From NCBI GenBank assembly GCA_026008535.1, contig BRKX01000004.1, forward strand, positions 39,932,501 to 39,996,500: DNA of 64,000 nt. The letters are read 5' to 3'. Below, in pieces: positions 10,478-20,429 of the stretch. The translations under genes and the position numbers were made by a program. Source of the stretch: Perilla frutescens. Taxonomy: Eukaryota; Streptophyta; Magnoliopsida; Lamiales; Lamiaceae. Numbering within the stretch: the first letter of the stretch is position 1; each line of letters starts with the position of its first letter. The notes beneath the pieces are model-generated. The model had not been told where the DNA came from and searched no databases. It saw only the letters and a list, made by a program, of their open reading frames with translations.

Positions 10478-11821
10478 CACTACAAAAAAAAACACACATA
10501 CATAACGGTTATCTATTCTACCCAGAATAGATAACGGTTATCTATTCTACAAAAAAAATCACCGTTATGTATGTCATTTCTGGACTGTTATATATAGTGG
10601 TGTTATCTATTCTACCCAGAATAGATAACGGTTTTTCACTGTTATATATACTTACTTTACATAACAGTTTTTAACCGTTACAAAATCTTCATAAAGCGTT
10701 GTGTATTATGATATTTCTTAATGGTTTTTTTAAAAGACTGTAATGTATTCTATACCATAGATAACACTTATTCTGTAACCGTTACATATTCCCTAGCATA
10801 GATAACGCTTTTTATATGAAACCATTATGTATTCTCTCATTTAGATAATGCTTTTGTATAGAACTATTACGTATTCTCTTATTTAGATAACGCTTCTGTA
10901 TCGAACCGTTACGTATTCTCTTATTTAGATATCATCAACTTCTGCCTCGTTGGAAGATGATTCCAACCAAGACAGCCTCTCGATCTCTCGATCGTGTGTG
11001 CAGAAACCCCAAGTCACCTCTGCTTTAGTCCGGTCAACAGATCGGCACGACAATAGCCATATTTCCACTTTTGATGCCGTCGCAACCCTTTTTGCCAAAA
11101 GCCAGTCATCGCAGACGCCATTCCCTCTCACGACTAGTCATGGATGCCCGAATCTGCAAGGTTATAGACCTCCCGAGGCTCAGCGAACCTAAATAATCCT
11201 TCGATCTGTGAAAAGTCAGCGAGAAATGTCTTAATTTCTCAAATTGTAAGTTCGCGATCATCTCATTCCTCCCCGAGAGAAAACCTCCGCCGTCGATCGG
11301 AGTGGTGCCATCTATCTCCATCAAATTGTACTCTTAACACCTTACCGACATCTGACCTTTGATCTCCTTCAATTTCAGACGCCAATCATCAACTTGGACT
11401 CCGGGGAATTTTAGGGCTTTTGAATTTGGAAAACAAAAATATTAACAAACAGACGAATATGTTTATAAATAAGGACATTTTTAATTTTTTTTACTTTTTT
11501 ATTTTGAAATAAAATTAATATTTATATGTAACGGTTTCATAAACCGTAATATATTATATGTATCACCTATATATAACGCTACGTAATGGGTAACTAGCCA
11601 TTATCAAATAAAATACGCACATATATAACAGTTTCACAATAAACCGTTATGTATACTACACAAATACATAACGGTATTTATAATACCGTTACATATATGA
11701 GTGTTTACACGCACACACGTAACGGTTTTTTTAAAAAACGTTATATATATACAATTTGTAACGGTTTTAGCTTAAAACCGTTATGTATTTAGTGTTATGT
11801 ATCTGCGTTTTTTTAGTAGTG
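10478..11821. mobile_element. Non-autonomous CACTA element
   Basis: The element begins CACTACAAAAAAAAACAC and ends GCGTTTTTTTAGTAGTG, the diagnostic CACTA inverted ends. The 3-bp TSD is AGT (10475-10477 and 11822-11824). Subterminal repeats of the type TAACGGTTATCTATTCTAC, in both orientations, fill about 10500-10920 and 11520-11800; such arrays are known as transposase-binding sites in CACTA elements. The centre (about 10930-11350) is richer in GC and lacks the repeats. No transposase is encoded. It interrupts the copia pol frame after KSRAKV. Confidence 0.92.
10930..11350. other. GC-richer core of the CACTA element, possible captured host sequence
   Basis: The core stands out from the AT-rich subterminal arrays. 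It has open frames on both strands (80 codons + at 10950-11192; 72 codons - at 11106-11324, the latter with a Gly-rich stretch TPIDGGGFLSG). Neither is recognised. Such cores in non-autonomous CACTA elements are often captured gene pieces, but nothing here proves that. Confidence 0.3.
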
Positions 11822-11832
11822 AGTTCAAGAAT

Positions 11833-13661
11833 TGTAACAACCCAGATTTTCACAAAATGATTAAGTAATTCCTAATTTTAATTAGGAAATGTTAAGAGGA
11901 ATTTTGAGCATAATAAGGATGTTTCGGTTGTAAGCCGTGATTTTTAGGGGTTATTTTTCGTAAAATCGTCTTTTCGAGAATTTCGATTCCAGCTCAGTCA
12001 TGACCGATTTTGGTCACATTTGGAAAGTGTTGACCCAAGGAGCGTGCCGGTATTTTCAGATTTCCAATCTGAGGTCGTTTGAGGTCCTGGCGATGAAAAT
12101 TGTATTACGTAAGAGCGAGAATAGTGTTTTTCCGTAGCAGCGCGATCATTAGAAATTCGTGAAATCTCGTGTTGACCCGAGCCTTGTTTCTTCAAGCCTA
12201 CCCTATAGGAAATTTCTCAAGAAATCTGTTGGCGTTCCTAGATTTTCATTCTGAGGTCAATTGAACGCTCGAGAATTTTATTTGTCCCTTGTGTGGAATA
12301 GTAACTTTATTTTTGAAAAGAGAATCTTTTCTCGTTTTCCTTCAAGACGGCTCGTTCTTTATCCCAAATCAAGTTGGTTCAATAGTACTCGATCCAACAA
12401 ATCTCCCAGTATTTTTGAATTTCGTGTCTAAGGTCATTTGGACCTCGACATCGAATAAAACACCTTTTAACCGAACCCAGAATTTCTTTAGCAGTATTGT
12501 TGCACTGCAGTAGCTTCCAGGGGAAGCTTTATTTTTGGCTATAAATAGAGCCCTCTCCCTCCCTTCTTCCTTGCTCATTTTCATTTCTTCACCCCCATTT
12601 CTTGAGAGTCGAGTGTCGAAGTCGAGCGATGAGCACTCTTCGTAAGAGCACCTCTAAGATGACGAGTAGGGTTGGGAGAGTCGAGAGCGGAGGAGTGGAG
12701 GAGGAGCCGCCGCCGCCGGGAATCACCCAGGTACCATGGTCGCGGGAGACCCCGCGATCGTGGGGGTACCCTCTTGGCCAGAGAGGTGCGCAGGTGCGCG
12801 GTGTGGCGTGAGCGCGCAAGGGGTGTTGCCGGCGCGGGGGTTGGCGCGAGCGCGCAGGTGCCGAGGCAGTTTCGGCACGTTTTCGTCCGGAGGCCATAAT
12901 TTTTGACTCGGTTTGAACCACGAGGATTATGAGTACTCAAATCGAAGCTCTTTCAAAGATCTATGTCAATGCAGTAGCCAATCATCCAGAATCTCAATCG
13001 TTACACTTGGAATTTTCCGTCCCATTTTTTGGTAATTTCGAGTGTCTAAATCCTTTTAATTCTCGTGTTTTAAGTCGTAGTTAAGGGTCGAGGGTTTAGA
13101 TAAAATTTTGATGTCTTATTAGGATCTTGAATAAGGTTTCAATTCATTGATCGACTTTTGTAAGAAGAGATGAACCCCAAGGAGGCCCGATGAAGGATTT
13201 TCAGCTCGTTATCGAGGTGCTCGTTATCGAGGTGGGTGGTTCTAAATCAAACATATGGTTTGATCTATTAAGCTCTAGAAGCATGATAGGACAAGATGAA
13301 TATCCAATCAAAACATTTTATGCTCTGCCTGATCATTCTCTGTACAAGAAAAGAAAGGAAATGAAGGAAATAAGTTATATGCATGATATTGTTGAATTGT
13401 TATTTGAGTTTGATAAAGTAGAGGAAGTTATTATAAGTTAAGTGAGCTCTCAAGCATGTTTAGAGATGCTAGAAATGTTTAAGTAATGTTTATGCTAGCA
13501 TGAGATACTTAGAATTGCTTTTAGTTGCAATCTATGTTTATGCACGTTCATTTCTTCGAATTTGAATGTTGGATCTTGTTAAAGCTTATTTAGCTAAGTA
13601 TTGCCTTCTATGGTAGTGATAAATCCCTTATAGGCCGAGATCATGCTCAATTAAAGAATTA
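11833..13661 (+). repeat. Truncated 5' LTR of gypsy element C
   Basis: It aligns by eye with the start of the 3' LTR from TAACAACCCAG through CATGCTCAATTAAAGAATTA, after which the two diverge (13661 versus about 16606). The last ~1 kb of this LTR, with the primer site and gag, is missing. It includes TATAAATAG at 12540-12548 and a GC-rich transcribed-looking part at 12600-12900 whose frames are shadows, not genes. Confidence 0.85.
12540..12548 (+). promoter_or_regulatory. TATA box of 5' LTR, element C
   Basis: TATAAATAGAGCCC; the same box recurs in the 3' LTR at 15503-15510 as TATAAATAGAGCCC. Confidence 0.6.
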
Positions 13662-14791
13662 GCATGGTTTTGAGTTGCTAACTGTTGATTTCTTCCATAT
13701 CTTTGTTATATGCAATAATCTTCCAAGTTTGAAAGTCCTCTGAAAATGCAATATTGTTGACATATATAACCTAATGTTATATCTCTTTCGGTATTTAAGC
13801 TTGTTAAAGAATTATTGATCAAGATAAAGCCCTCACTCAGAGGCATTCGTTTATTTTGCTCCCACTCATAGTACTCGGGTGTGGATCTTGGAATAGAGCA
13901 GAGAGCTATAGCAGTATTCCTTTTAGTCAGTGTTGGAGGAATAAGAGATATTCCTTTTAGTACTCTCTAAGTTTAGGACGCGTGTTTCCAAGATAATGTC
14001 TCAGCTTGTTACGTTTGGAGGCGATCTAAGGAATGTCGGCAAGTAAGTTCCAAGAGTGCAGTTCAAGTCCAGACGTGCGATCCTCACGCCTGCAAGCAAT
14101 GGTGACCATTAGCAGAAGCCATAAAGTCAGACTACTGCTTTGAGGAAAAGAGACGATTGTGATGAGAATTTAAGATCGAGGTGCATCACAAAGTACGCCC
14201 TAGGAAGACGAGGAAGTCGAAAGAAGTTGAAGATGAAGATAAAGCGAGTTTGGAACCTGTTAGATCATACAAGCAACCATCGAAGGAGGTGCCCAATTTA
14301 TTCGAGTTTATCGTCTAGTTCGAGTTCATTAAAGTTTTTCAAAGCTGCGAAGAGTAAAGTCAGAAATAAGAAAGGAGCCAAACAAGACATAAGAAGGATG
14401 GACTCATTGAGACCGCATGGCCCGTGCACAAGGAGCAAGCTTGGTGAATTTTTTCTTTTCTTTTATTTATTTCGTTGCTCGAATAGTTTCTAGAGATCCG
14501 CTCGAATGCAAGATCATAAGGAGTTCGTGTGAAGTGATATTTCAAGAGAGATTTCATAAGGAAGAAAAAGATGGCAGATGCTCAAGCTTTCGGGAGAAAA
14601 AGAAGAACGCTTATAGAAGTATTAGTCCTGCATGAGGACTAATTTATAAAGGAAGGCCTTAGGCTACTCTTAGCCGTATAGTAAAGATTTCAAACCTATG
14701 TCATTTCAGTAAGGCTGTAGATTCTGGAAGAGGTATCCAGATCTCCGTTTCAGTAAATTTCAGGACGAAATTTTTTTTAAGGGGTATAGGA
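13662..14791 (+). other. Degenerate interior of gypsy element C
   Basis: No gag or pol domain could be recognised in any frame. The sequence ends with CAGTAAATTTCAGGACGAAAT, the conserved pol-end phrase also present before LTR A, followed by the purine-rich TTTTAAGGGGTATAGGA as a polypurine tract (about 14777-14791). Confidence 0.6.
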
Positions 14792-17616
14792 TATAACAAC
14801 CCAGATTTTTAGAAAATGATTAAGTAATTCCTAATTTTAATTAGGAAATATTAAGAGGAATTTTGAGCATAATAAGGATGTTTCGGTTGTAAGTCGTGAT
14901 TTTTATGGGTTATTTTTCGAAATTATCTTTTCGAGAATTTCAATTCCAGCTCAGTCACGCCCAATTTTGGTCACATTTGGAAGGTGTTGACCCAAGGAGC
15001 GTGTCGGTATTTTTGGATTTCCAATCCGAGGTCTTTTGAGGTCCCGGCGATGAAAAACGTATTAATTAAATAAGAGCGGGAATAGTGTTTTTCCGTAGGA
15101 GCACAATCGTTAGAAATTTGTGAAATCTCGTGTGTTGACCCGAGCCTTATTTATTCAAGTCTACCCTATAGGAAATTTCTCAAGGAATCCGTTGGCATTC
15201 CCGGATTCTCATTCTGGGGTCAATTGAACGCTCGGAAATTTTATTTGTCTCTTGTGTGGAATAGTAACTTTATTTTTGAAAAGAGAATCTTTTCTCATTT
15301 TCCTTCAAGACGACTCGTTCTTTACCCTGAGTCAAGTTGGTTCAATAGTACTCGATCCAACAAACCTTCAAGTATTTTCAGATTTCGTGTCTAAGGTCAT
15401 TTGAACCTCGACATCGAATAAAGCACCTTTTAACCGAACCTGGAATTTCTTTAGCAGTATTGTTGCACTATAGTAGCTTCCAGGGGAAGCTTTATTTTTG
15501 GCTATAAATAGAGCCCCCCCTTCCTCCTTGCTCATTTTCATTTCTTCACCCCCATTTCTTGAGAGTCGAGTGTTGAGCGTCAAAGTTGAGCGAGGAGCAC
15601 TCTTCGTGAGAGCACCTTTAAGACGATGAGTAGTGTTGGGAGTGTCGAGAATGGAGGAGTGGAGGAAGAGCTGCCGCCGTCGGGAATCACCCAGGTACCG
15701 TGGTCGTGGGGGTACCCTCTCGGCTAGAGAGGTTCGCGGGCGTGTAGTGTGGCGTGGGCGCGCAAGGGGTGCCGCCGGCGCGGGGTCGGCGCGAGCGCGC
15801 AGGTGTCAAGGTAGTTTCGGCACGTTTTCATTCGGAGGCCATAACTTTCGACTCGATTTCAACCATGAGACCCATAAGTACTCAAATTGAAGCTCTTTCG
15901 AAGATCTACATCACTGCAGTGGCCAATCATCTGGAATATCGATCGTTCCAGTCGGATTTTTCCGTCCCATTTTTTGGTAATTTTGAGTGTCTAAATCCTT
16001 TTAATTCTCGTGTTTTAAGTCGAAGTTAAGGGTCAAGGGTTTAGATACCGTTTCGATGTCTTATTAGGATCTTGAATAAGGTTTCAATTCATTGATCGAC
16101 TTTCATAAGAAGAGATGAACCCCAAGGAGGCCCGATAAAGGATTTTTGGCTCGTTATCGAGGTGCTCATCATCGATGTGGGTGGTTCTAAACCAAACATA
16201 TAGTTTGAGCTATTAAGCTTTAGAAGCATGATAGGGCAAGATGAATATCCAATTAAAATATTTTATGTTATGCCTGATTAGTCTCTGTACAAGAAAATGA
16301 AGGAAATGAAGGAATGAAGTTATATGCATGATATTGTTGAATTGTTATTTGAGTTTGATAAAGTAGAGGAAGTTATTATAAGTTAAGTGAGCTCTCAAGC
16401 ATGTTTAGAGATGCTAGAAATGTTTAAGTATTGTTTATGCTAGCATGAGATACTTAGAGTTGCTTTTAGTTGCAATCTATATTTATGCACGTTCATTTCT
16501 TCGAATTTGAATATTGGATCTTGTTAAAACTTATTTAGCTAAGTATTGCCTTCTAGGGTAGTGATAAATCCCTTATAGGCCGAGATCATGCTCAATTAAA
16601 GAATTATCCTTAGACGATTGCTCTAGGCTTGGTATTGCTAGCTAAGTCAAGTAAGTAAGGAAGGTTAAGGTTAAGTAAGGAAAGCTAAGGTTAAGTAAGG
16701 ATATAGTTTCTGTTATAAGCAGGTTATCGAGCTCAAAGAACAGTTTATTTGCATTATCATGTTGTGACCTTCGTGTCATTAAAGAGTTTGCTCGTAAAAC
16801 CCCACTGAGTACTTTAGTGCTCACACCCTCTTTTTCAAATGTTTTTAGGTTGAGATGCTGAGGTCGGTGATGTTCTGCTGGTGGGGTTGTCTGAGGTTTC
16901 AAGTTTGTTGCTCTATATGGTTACATGATTTTCTTCCGCTAAGTTTCTGCTAAGTACTCTGATGTTAGTATTTAGTCTCGATATATGTAACTTGACTCTT
17001 GATAGTAGCATATCTTAAATGCTATGAATCTTAAAATATCAATAAAGTATTTGAACCATGTTCTTTCGACATACCAATTATTCCTTGTTCATTCTAAGCA
17101 TATTAGTATCAATTCAGTTTTAGTCGACCTATAAATGGGTCATGCTTGCTTGTTGTTATTGTTCGCCTATGAAGAGACTTTTCTTTCCAAGCATGATTCT
17201 ACTCATTTACAGTTAGTCTTAAGTTGTTTTCTTACTTCCTCCTATGAATGGGACAATGTGATTTACTTGACTCTGACCTATTGATGGGTCTTAGCTGTTG
17301 TGACCTATGAAGAGGTCTTGTTTATCTTAAATAGTCAATTCCTCTATGTTTGTCATTGGATTCTGTTTAAATTTCGATTGGCCTATGATCTGGTTTTCCT
17401 TCAACTTGTTTGAACCCTTTGACCCCTTTGATTCGTTGAAAATGATAAGTTTTTTCTAATCATAAAGTTAAGTTGTCTAAGTTTTTGAGGAGCTGACTTA
17501 TTTTAATTCTAGAAACATCCCTCTGGATTTTCAATTAATCTACCTATTTTCTTCGGCTTTTACGCCTAACACCTCATCCCCATTAAAAATGACTACCTAG
17601 GGACCGGGCTGTTACA
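14792..17616 (+). repeat. 3' LTR of gypsy element C
   Basis: It is 2825 bp. The first two bases are TA instead of TG (TATAACAACCC), a mutation of the LTR terminus; the last are GTTACA. It has a TATAAATA box at 15503-15510, the conserved motif near 16803-16860 (CCCACTGAGTACTTTAGTGC then TTTTTAGGTTGAGATG), and a run of short near-palindromes of the type GACCTATGAAGAGGTC between about 17125 and 17400. Confidence 0.88.
15503..15510 (+). promoter_or_regulatory. TATA box of 3' LTR, element C
   Basis: TATAAATA followed by GAGCCCCCCC; it matches the 5' LTR box at 12540. Confidence 0.55.
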
Positions 17617-19082
17617 AGAATACATATCTAAATTCTACTTCACATCACAAATTGAGCCAAAGAATGTGAATGAGGCTCTGTTAAATCAATATTGGATTGA
17701 AGCCATGCAAGAAGAACTTTCACAGTTCAGAAGAATGACGTTTGGGATCTTGTTCCAACTCCAGAAGATGTCAATATTGTTTGAACAAAGTGGTTCTTTT
17801 GAAATAAGACTGATAAAGAAGGAAACGTCACCAGAAACAAAGCAAGACTAGTTGTTCAAGGCTATTCTCAGATCGAAGAGATTGATTTTGATGAAATTTT
17901 TGCTCTTGTGACAAGACTGGAATCTGTGAGATTACTACTTGCCATAGCCTTTCAGCTTAAGTTCAAGCTACATCAAATAGATATAAAGAGTGCCTTTCTC
18001 AGTGGTTTACTTAACAAACCGGTGTACATTGCACACCTAAAAAGGTTTGAATATCCTTACTTTTAAGATCATGTCTACAAGTTTAAGAAAGCCCCATATG
18101 GTTTAAAACAAGCTCCTCGCGATTAGTATGAAAGGCTTGCAAACTACTTGCTAAGAAAAGGCTACAGAAGAGGAGTAGAAGACAAGACATTGTTCATCAG
18201 GAAAGAGAACAACGCTGTTATCACCATCCAAGTATATGTTGATGATATCATATTTAGATCAAAGTCCAAGAAGATGGTCAAGAACTTTATCAAGGACATG
18301 GAGACTGAATTTGAGATGAGCTTAGTTAGTGATCTGAAATATTTCCTAGGATTATAGATTAAGCTAATAGAAGAAGGTATATTTATATCTCAATCCAAAT
18401 ATGATAAGAATTTTGTCAAGAACTTTGGACTGGAAAACTACAAACACAAGAGAATTCCTATTGGGACATCAAAAAAGATCACCAAGGATGATGCTGGAAC
18501 TAAAGTGGATCAAACTCTTTATAAAAGCATGATAGAAATCTTGCTATATCTAACTACAAGCAGGCCTGACATAGCATACAGTGTTGGAGTTTGTGTTAGA
18601 AATAAAGCATATCCAAAAGAAAGTCAAATGAACATTGTAAAGAATATTATCAAGTAAGTTAATGAAACAACTGAGTATAGACTTTGTAATTCTACTAACA
18701 CAAATTCAAGCATTGTGGCTTATAGTGATATAGACTGGACAGACTCTCTAGATGATAGAAAAAGCACATTAGGTGCTTGTTTCTTTGTAGGGAACAATCT
18801 TGTTTCTTGGTTCAGCAAAAAGCAGAATAACATATCTCTCTCAACAGCTGAAGCTGAGTACATTGCAGCAAAAAGTAGTTTTACTCAAATTGTATGGATT
18901 CTACATATGATGAAGGACTATGAAGCAACACATGATGTCCACATTCTATTCTGTGACAACATGAGTACTATCAACATATTAAAGAATCTAGTCCGGCATT
19001 TAAGGACCAAATACATTGATATCATGTATTACTCATCAGAAGTCTAGTTGAAGAAAAGGTTCTAAAGATTGAGCATTGACGC
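17617..19082 (+). pseudogene. Copia reverse transcriptase and RNase H, broken
   Basis: The copia pol frame resumes as EYISKFYFTSQIEPKNVNEALL, then WIEAMQEELSQF. RT motifs include KARLVVQGYSQ (frameshifted, about 17845), LHQIDIKSAFLSG (about 17970-18010), YGLKQAP (about 18098) and the catalytic YVDD (18235-18246) in IQVYVDDIIF. Later come YLTTSRPDIAYSVG and the RNase H part with STAEAEYIAA (18841-18870) and the FCDN phrase. Damage: frameshifts near 17740-17850, and stops in the phrase after YPYF (18064), in APRD* (18122), after FLGL (18356) and near 18655. The frame ends VLKIEH just before the insertion at 19090. Confidence 0.88.
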
Positions 19083-19089
19083 ACTATTT

Positions 19090-20170
19090 ATTAATAAATA
19101 AGTGAACCGTAAGTGCACGATGTTATTGCAATACGTAGGTGAGCAAGAGTATCATATCCTACAAGGACTGCTATTTTCATGTTCTCAAACACAAGCACCT
19201 ATTAATATCTAGACACTAAATAAGCAGATGGAATGGAAATAAATAAAATAACGTAAATAAATGCAGAGAATAAAATAATTGGACTAATTAAATAAATGAA
19301 AACCAAGGCTTTAGGGAAACTGGATTATTATATCAATTATCACTATTCATTAACTCTTGCAACCGATTTCTGTCTTTAATATATCAATGGTGGGAAATCA
19401 CTAGTTTGTTATCAGGCCGCTTTTAAAGACATAAACCATAATATAGATATAATGAGTATGCACTTCACTGCGGCCGGTTCTTCACACATGTCATTACTCC
19501 CAATTTAGCATTTGAAGATTTATTCAACCCTATATGATACTTGTTCACTTGGTCGGTCTTTCCAACCACATATAACCTAATTTCTATCTTTCTATCACTA
19601 ATTCTTCTTTAGTCAGTACTTCAAATTAATGACTAGCATGCATAAATGATGATCAATCATCCGTACAAGATATAAATAAACTCATAGAAATCAAACCTCG
19701 AGAGATAGTAGGAAGAAAGTAATTAAATCATATTATAAAATCTGTAACATCCAATCCCTAAAACCTAGCTATGAAATTATCTAGACATAATTAAATAAAT
19801 AATGAAAACAAGAGTATAAGTGTTCATGATAAAATAAACAATAGAACCAAATAACACGAGGAAATCCAGTTATTTATCTCTTCTGCAGCAGCACTCCGTC
19901 TCTAGCAACCTTGTCAACTCCCATCGAGTGGATGGCAAACCTCTGTCTTCTTCTTCTTCTTCTTCTTCTTCTTCTTCTTCTTCTTCTTCTCTTTATTAGT
20001 GTATTCTATATGTATGATATGACATGAGGCATCCCCTTGGCATGTGTCACTTGGAGAGTTTTTATATCTAGGTTTAAAACCTCGAATTGGAGATAAAGAG
20101 CTGTATTGGAGAATTTTTGAAGAATGTTCACTAAAGATGTCCATGAACATTCTTTTGAAGATGTTCATAT
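19090..20170. mobile_element. Unclassified 1.1-kb insertion in the copia pol end
   Basis: The copia frame stops after KIEH and resumes near 20185 as FCKFESLSMDLVGFCSK, the known end of pol. ACTATTT occurs at 19083-19089 and 20171-20177, a possible 7-bp TSD. There are no inverted ends and no TG..CA, so the class is open. It begins with AAGTGAACCGTAAGTGCACG, holds a (CTT)n run at 19946-19991, and has no convincing coding frame. The boundaries are an inference. Confidence 0.5.
19946..19991 (+). repeat. (CTT)n microsatellite
   Basis: About 15 uninterrupted CTT units. The poly-Lys frame seen on the minus strand here is simply this repeat. Confidence 0.95.
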
Positions 20171-20184
20171 ACTATTTCTGTAAC

Positions 20185-20250
20185 GACTAGTTCATGTTTT
20201 TGCAAATTTGAAAGTCTGTCTATGGATTTGGTGGGATTTTGCTCCAAAAT
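20185..20250 (+). pseudogene. Last residues of copia pol
   Basis: FCKFESLSMDLVGFCSK fits the C-terminal phrase that follows the (lost) ADIFTKPL stretch in copia polyproteins. It is separated from RNase H by the 1.1-kb insertion. Confidence 0.5.
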
Positions 20251-20279
20251 ATGTGTCTAACGGAAACTATTCAGACGTC

Positions 20280-20283
<4 letters not shown>

Positions 20284-20333
<50 letters not shown>
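20284..20333 (+). repeat. (GA)n microsatellite
   Basis: About 25 uninterrupted GA units between the end of copia pol and the env-like ORF. Confidence 0.95.
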
Positions 20334-20336
<3 letters not shown>

Positions 20337-20429
20337 ATAATATGAGGATGATTCTCTAATCAGACTTGCATCTTCACATTCTGATTCTTATCTTTCATCT
20401 CCTTGCTCTCTCTCCATATCTGAAATTTC

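Larger units (their letters stand above)
11833..17616 (+). mobile_element. Ty3/gypsy element C with two LTRs and reduced interior
   Basis: It begins TGTAACAACCCAG, ends CCGGGCTGTTACA, and is flanked by AGAAT at 11828-11832 and 17617-17621, a perfect 5-bp TSD. The parts are a truncated 5' LTR (11833 to about 13661), a short interior (about 13662-14791) with no recognisable gag or pol domain, and a full 3' LTR (14792-17616). Removing it restores the copia frame EYISKFYFTSQIEPKNVNEA. The LTRs are clearly alike but differ at many sites, so insertion is not recent. Confidence 0.9.

Noticed and set aside
12581..12940. Arg/Pro-rich ORFs on both strands
   Set aside because: They lie in the GC-rich part of a gypsy LTR and recur in decayed form in the other LTR; overlapping frames on both strands are composition effects.
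19914..20168. Minus-strand ORF with a poly-Lys run
   Set aside because: The run is the (CTT)n microsatellite read on the other strand.
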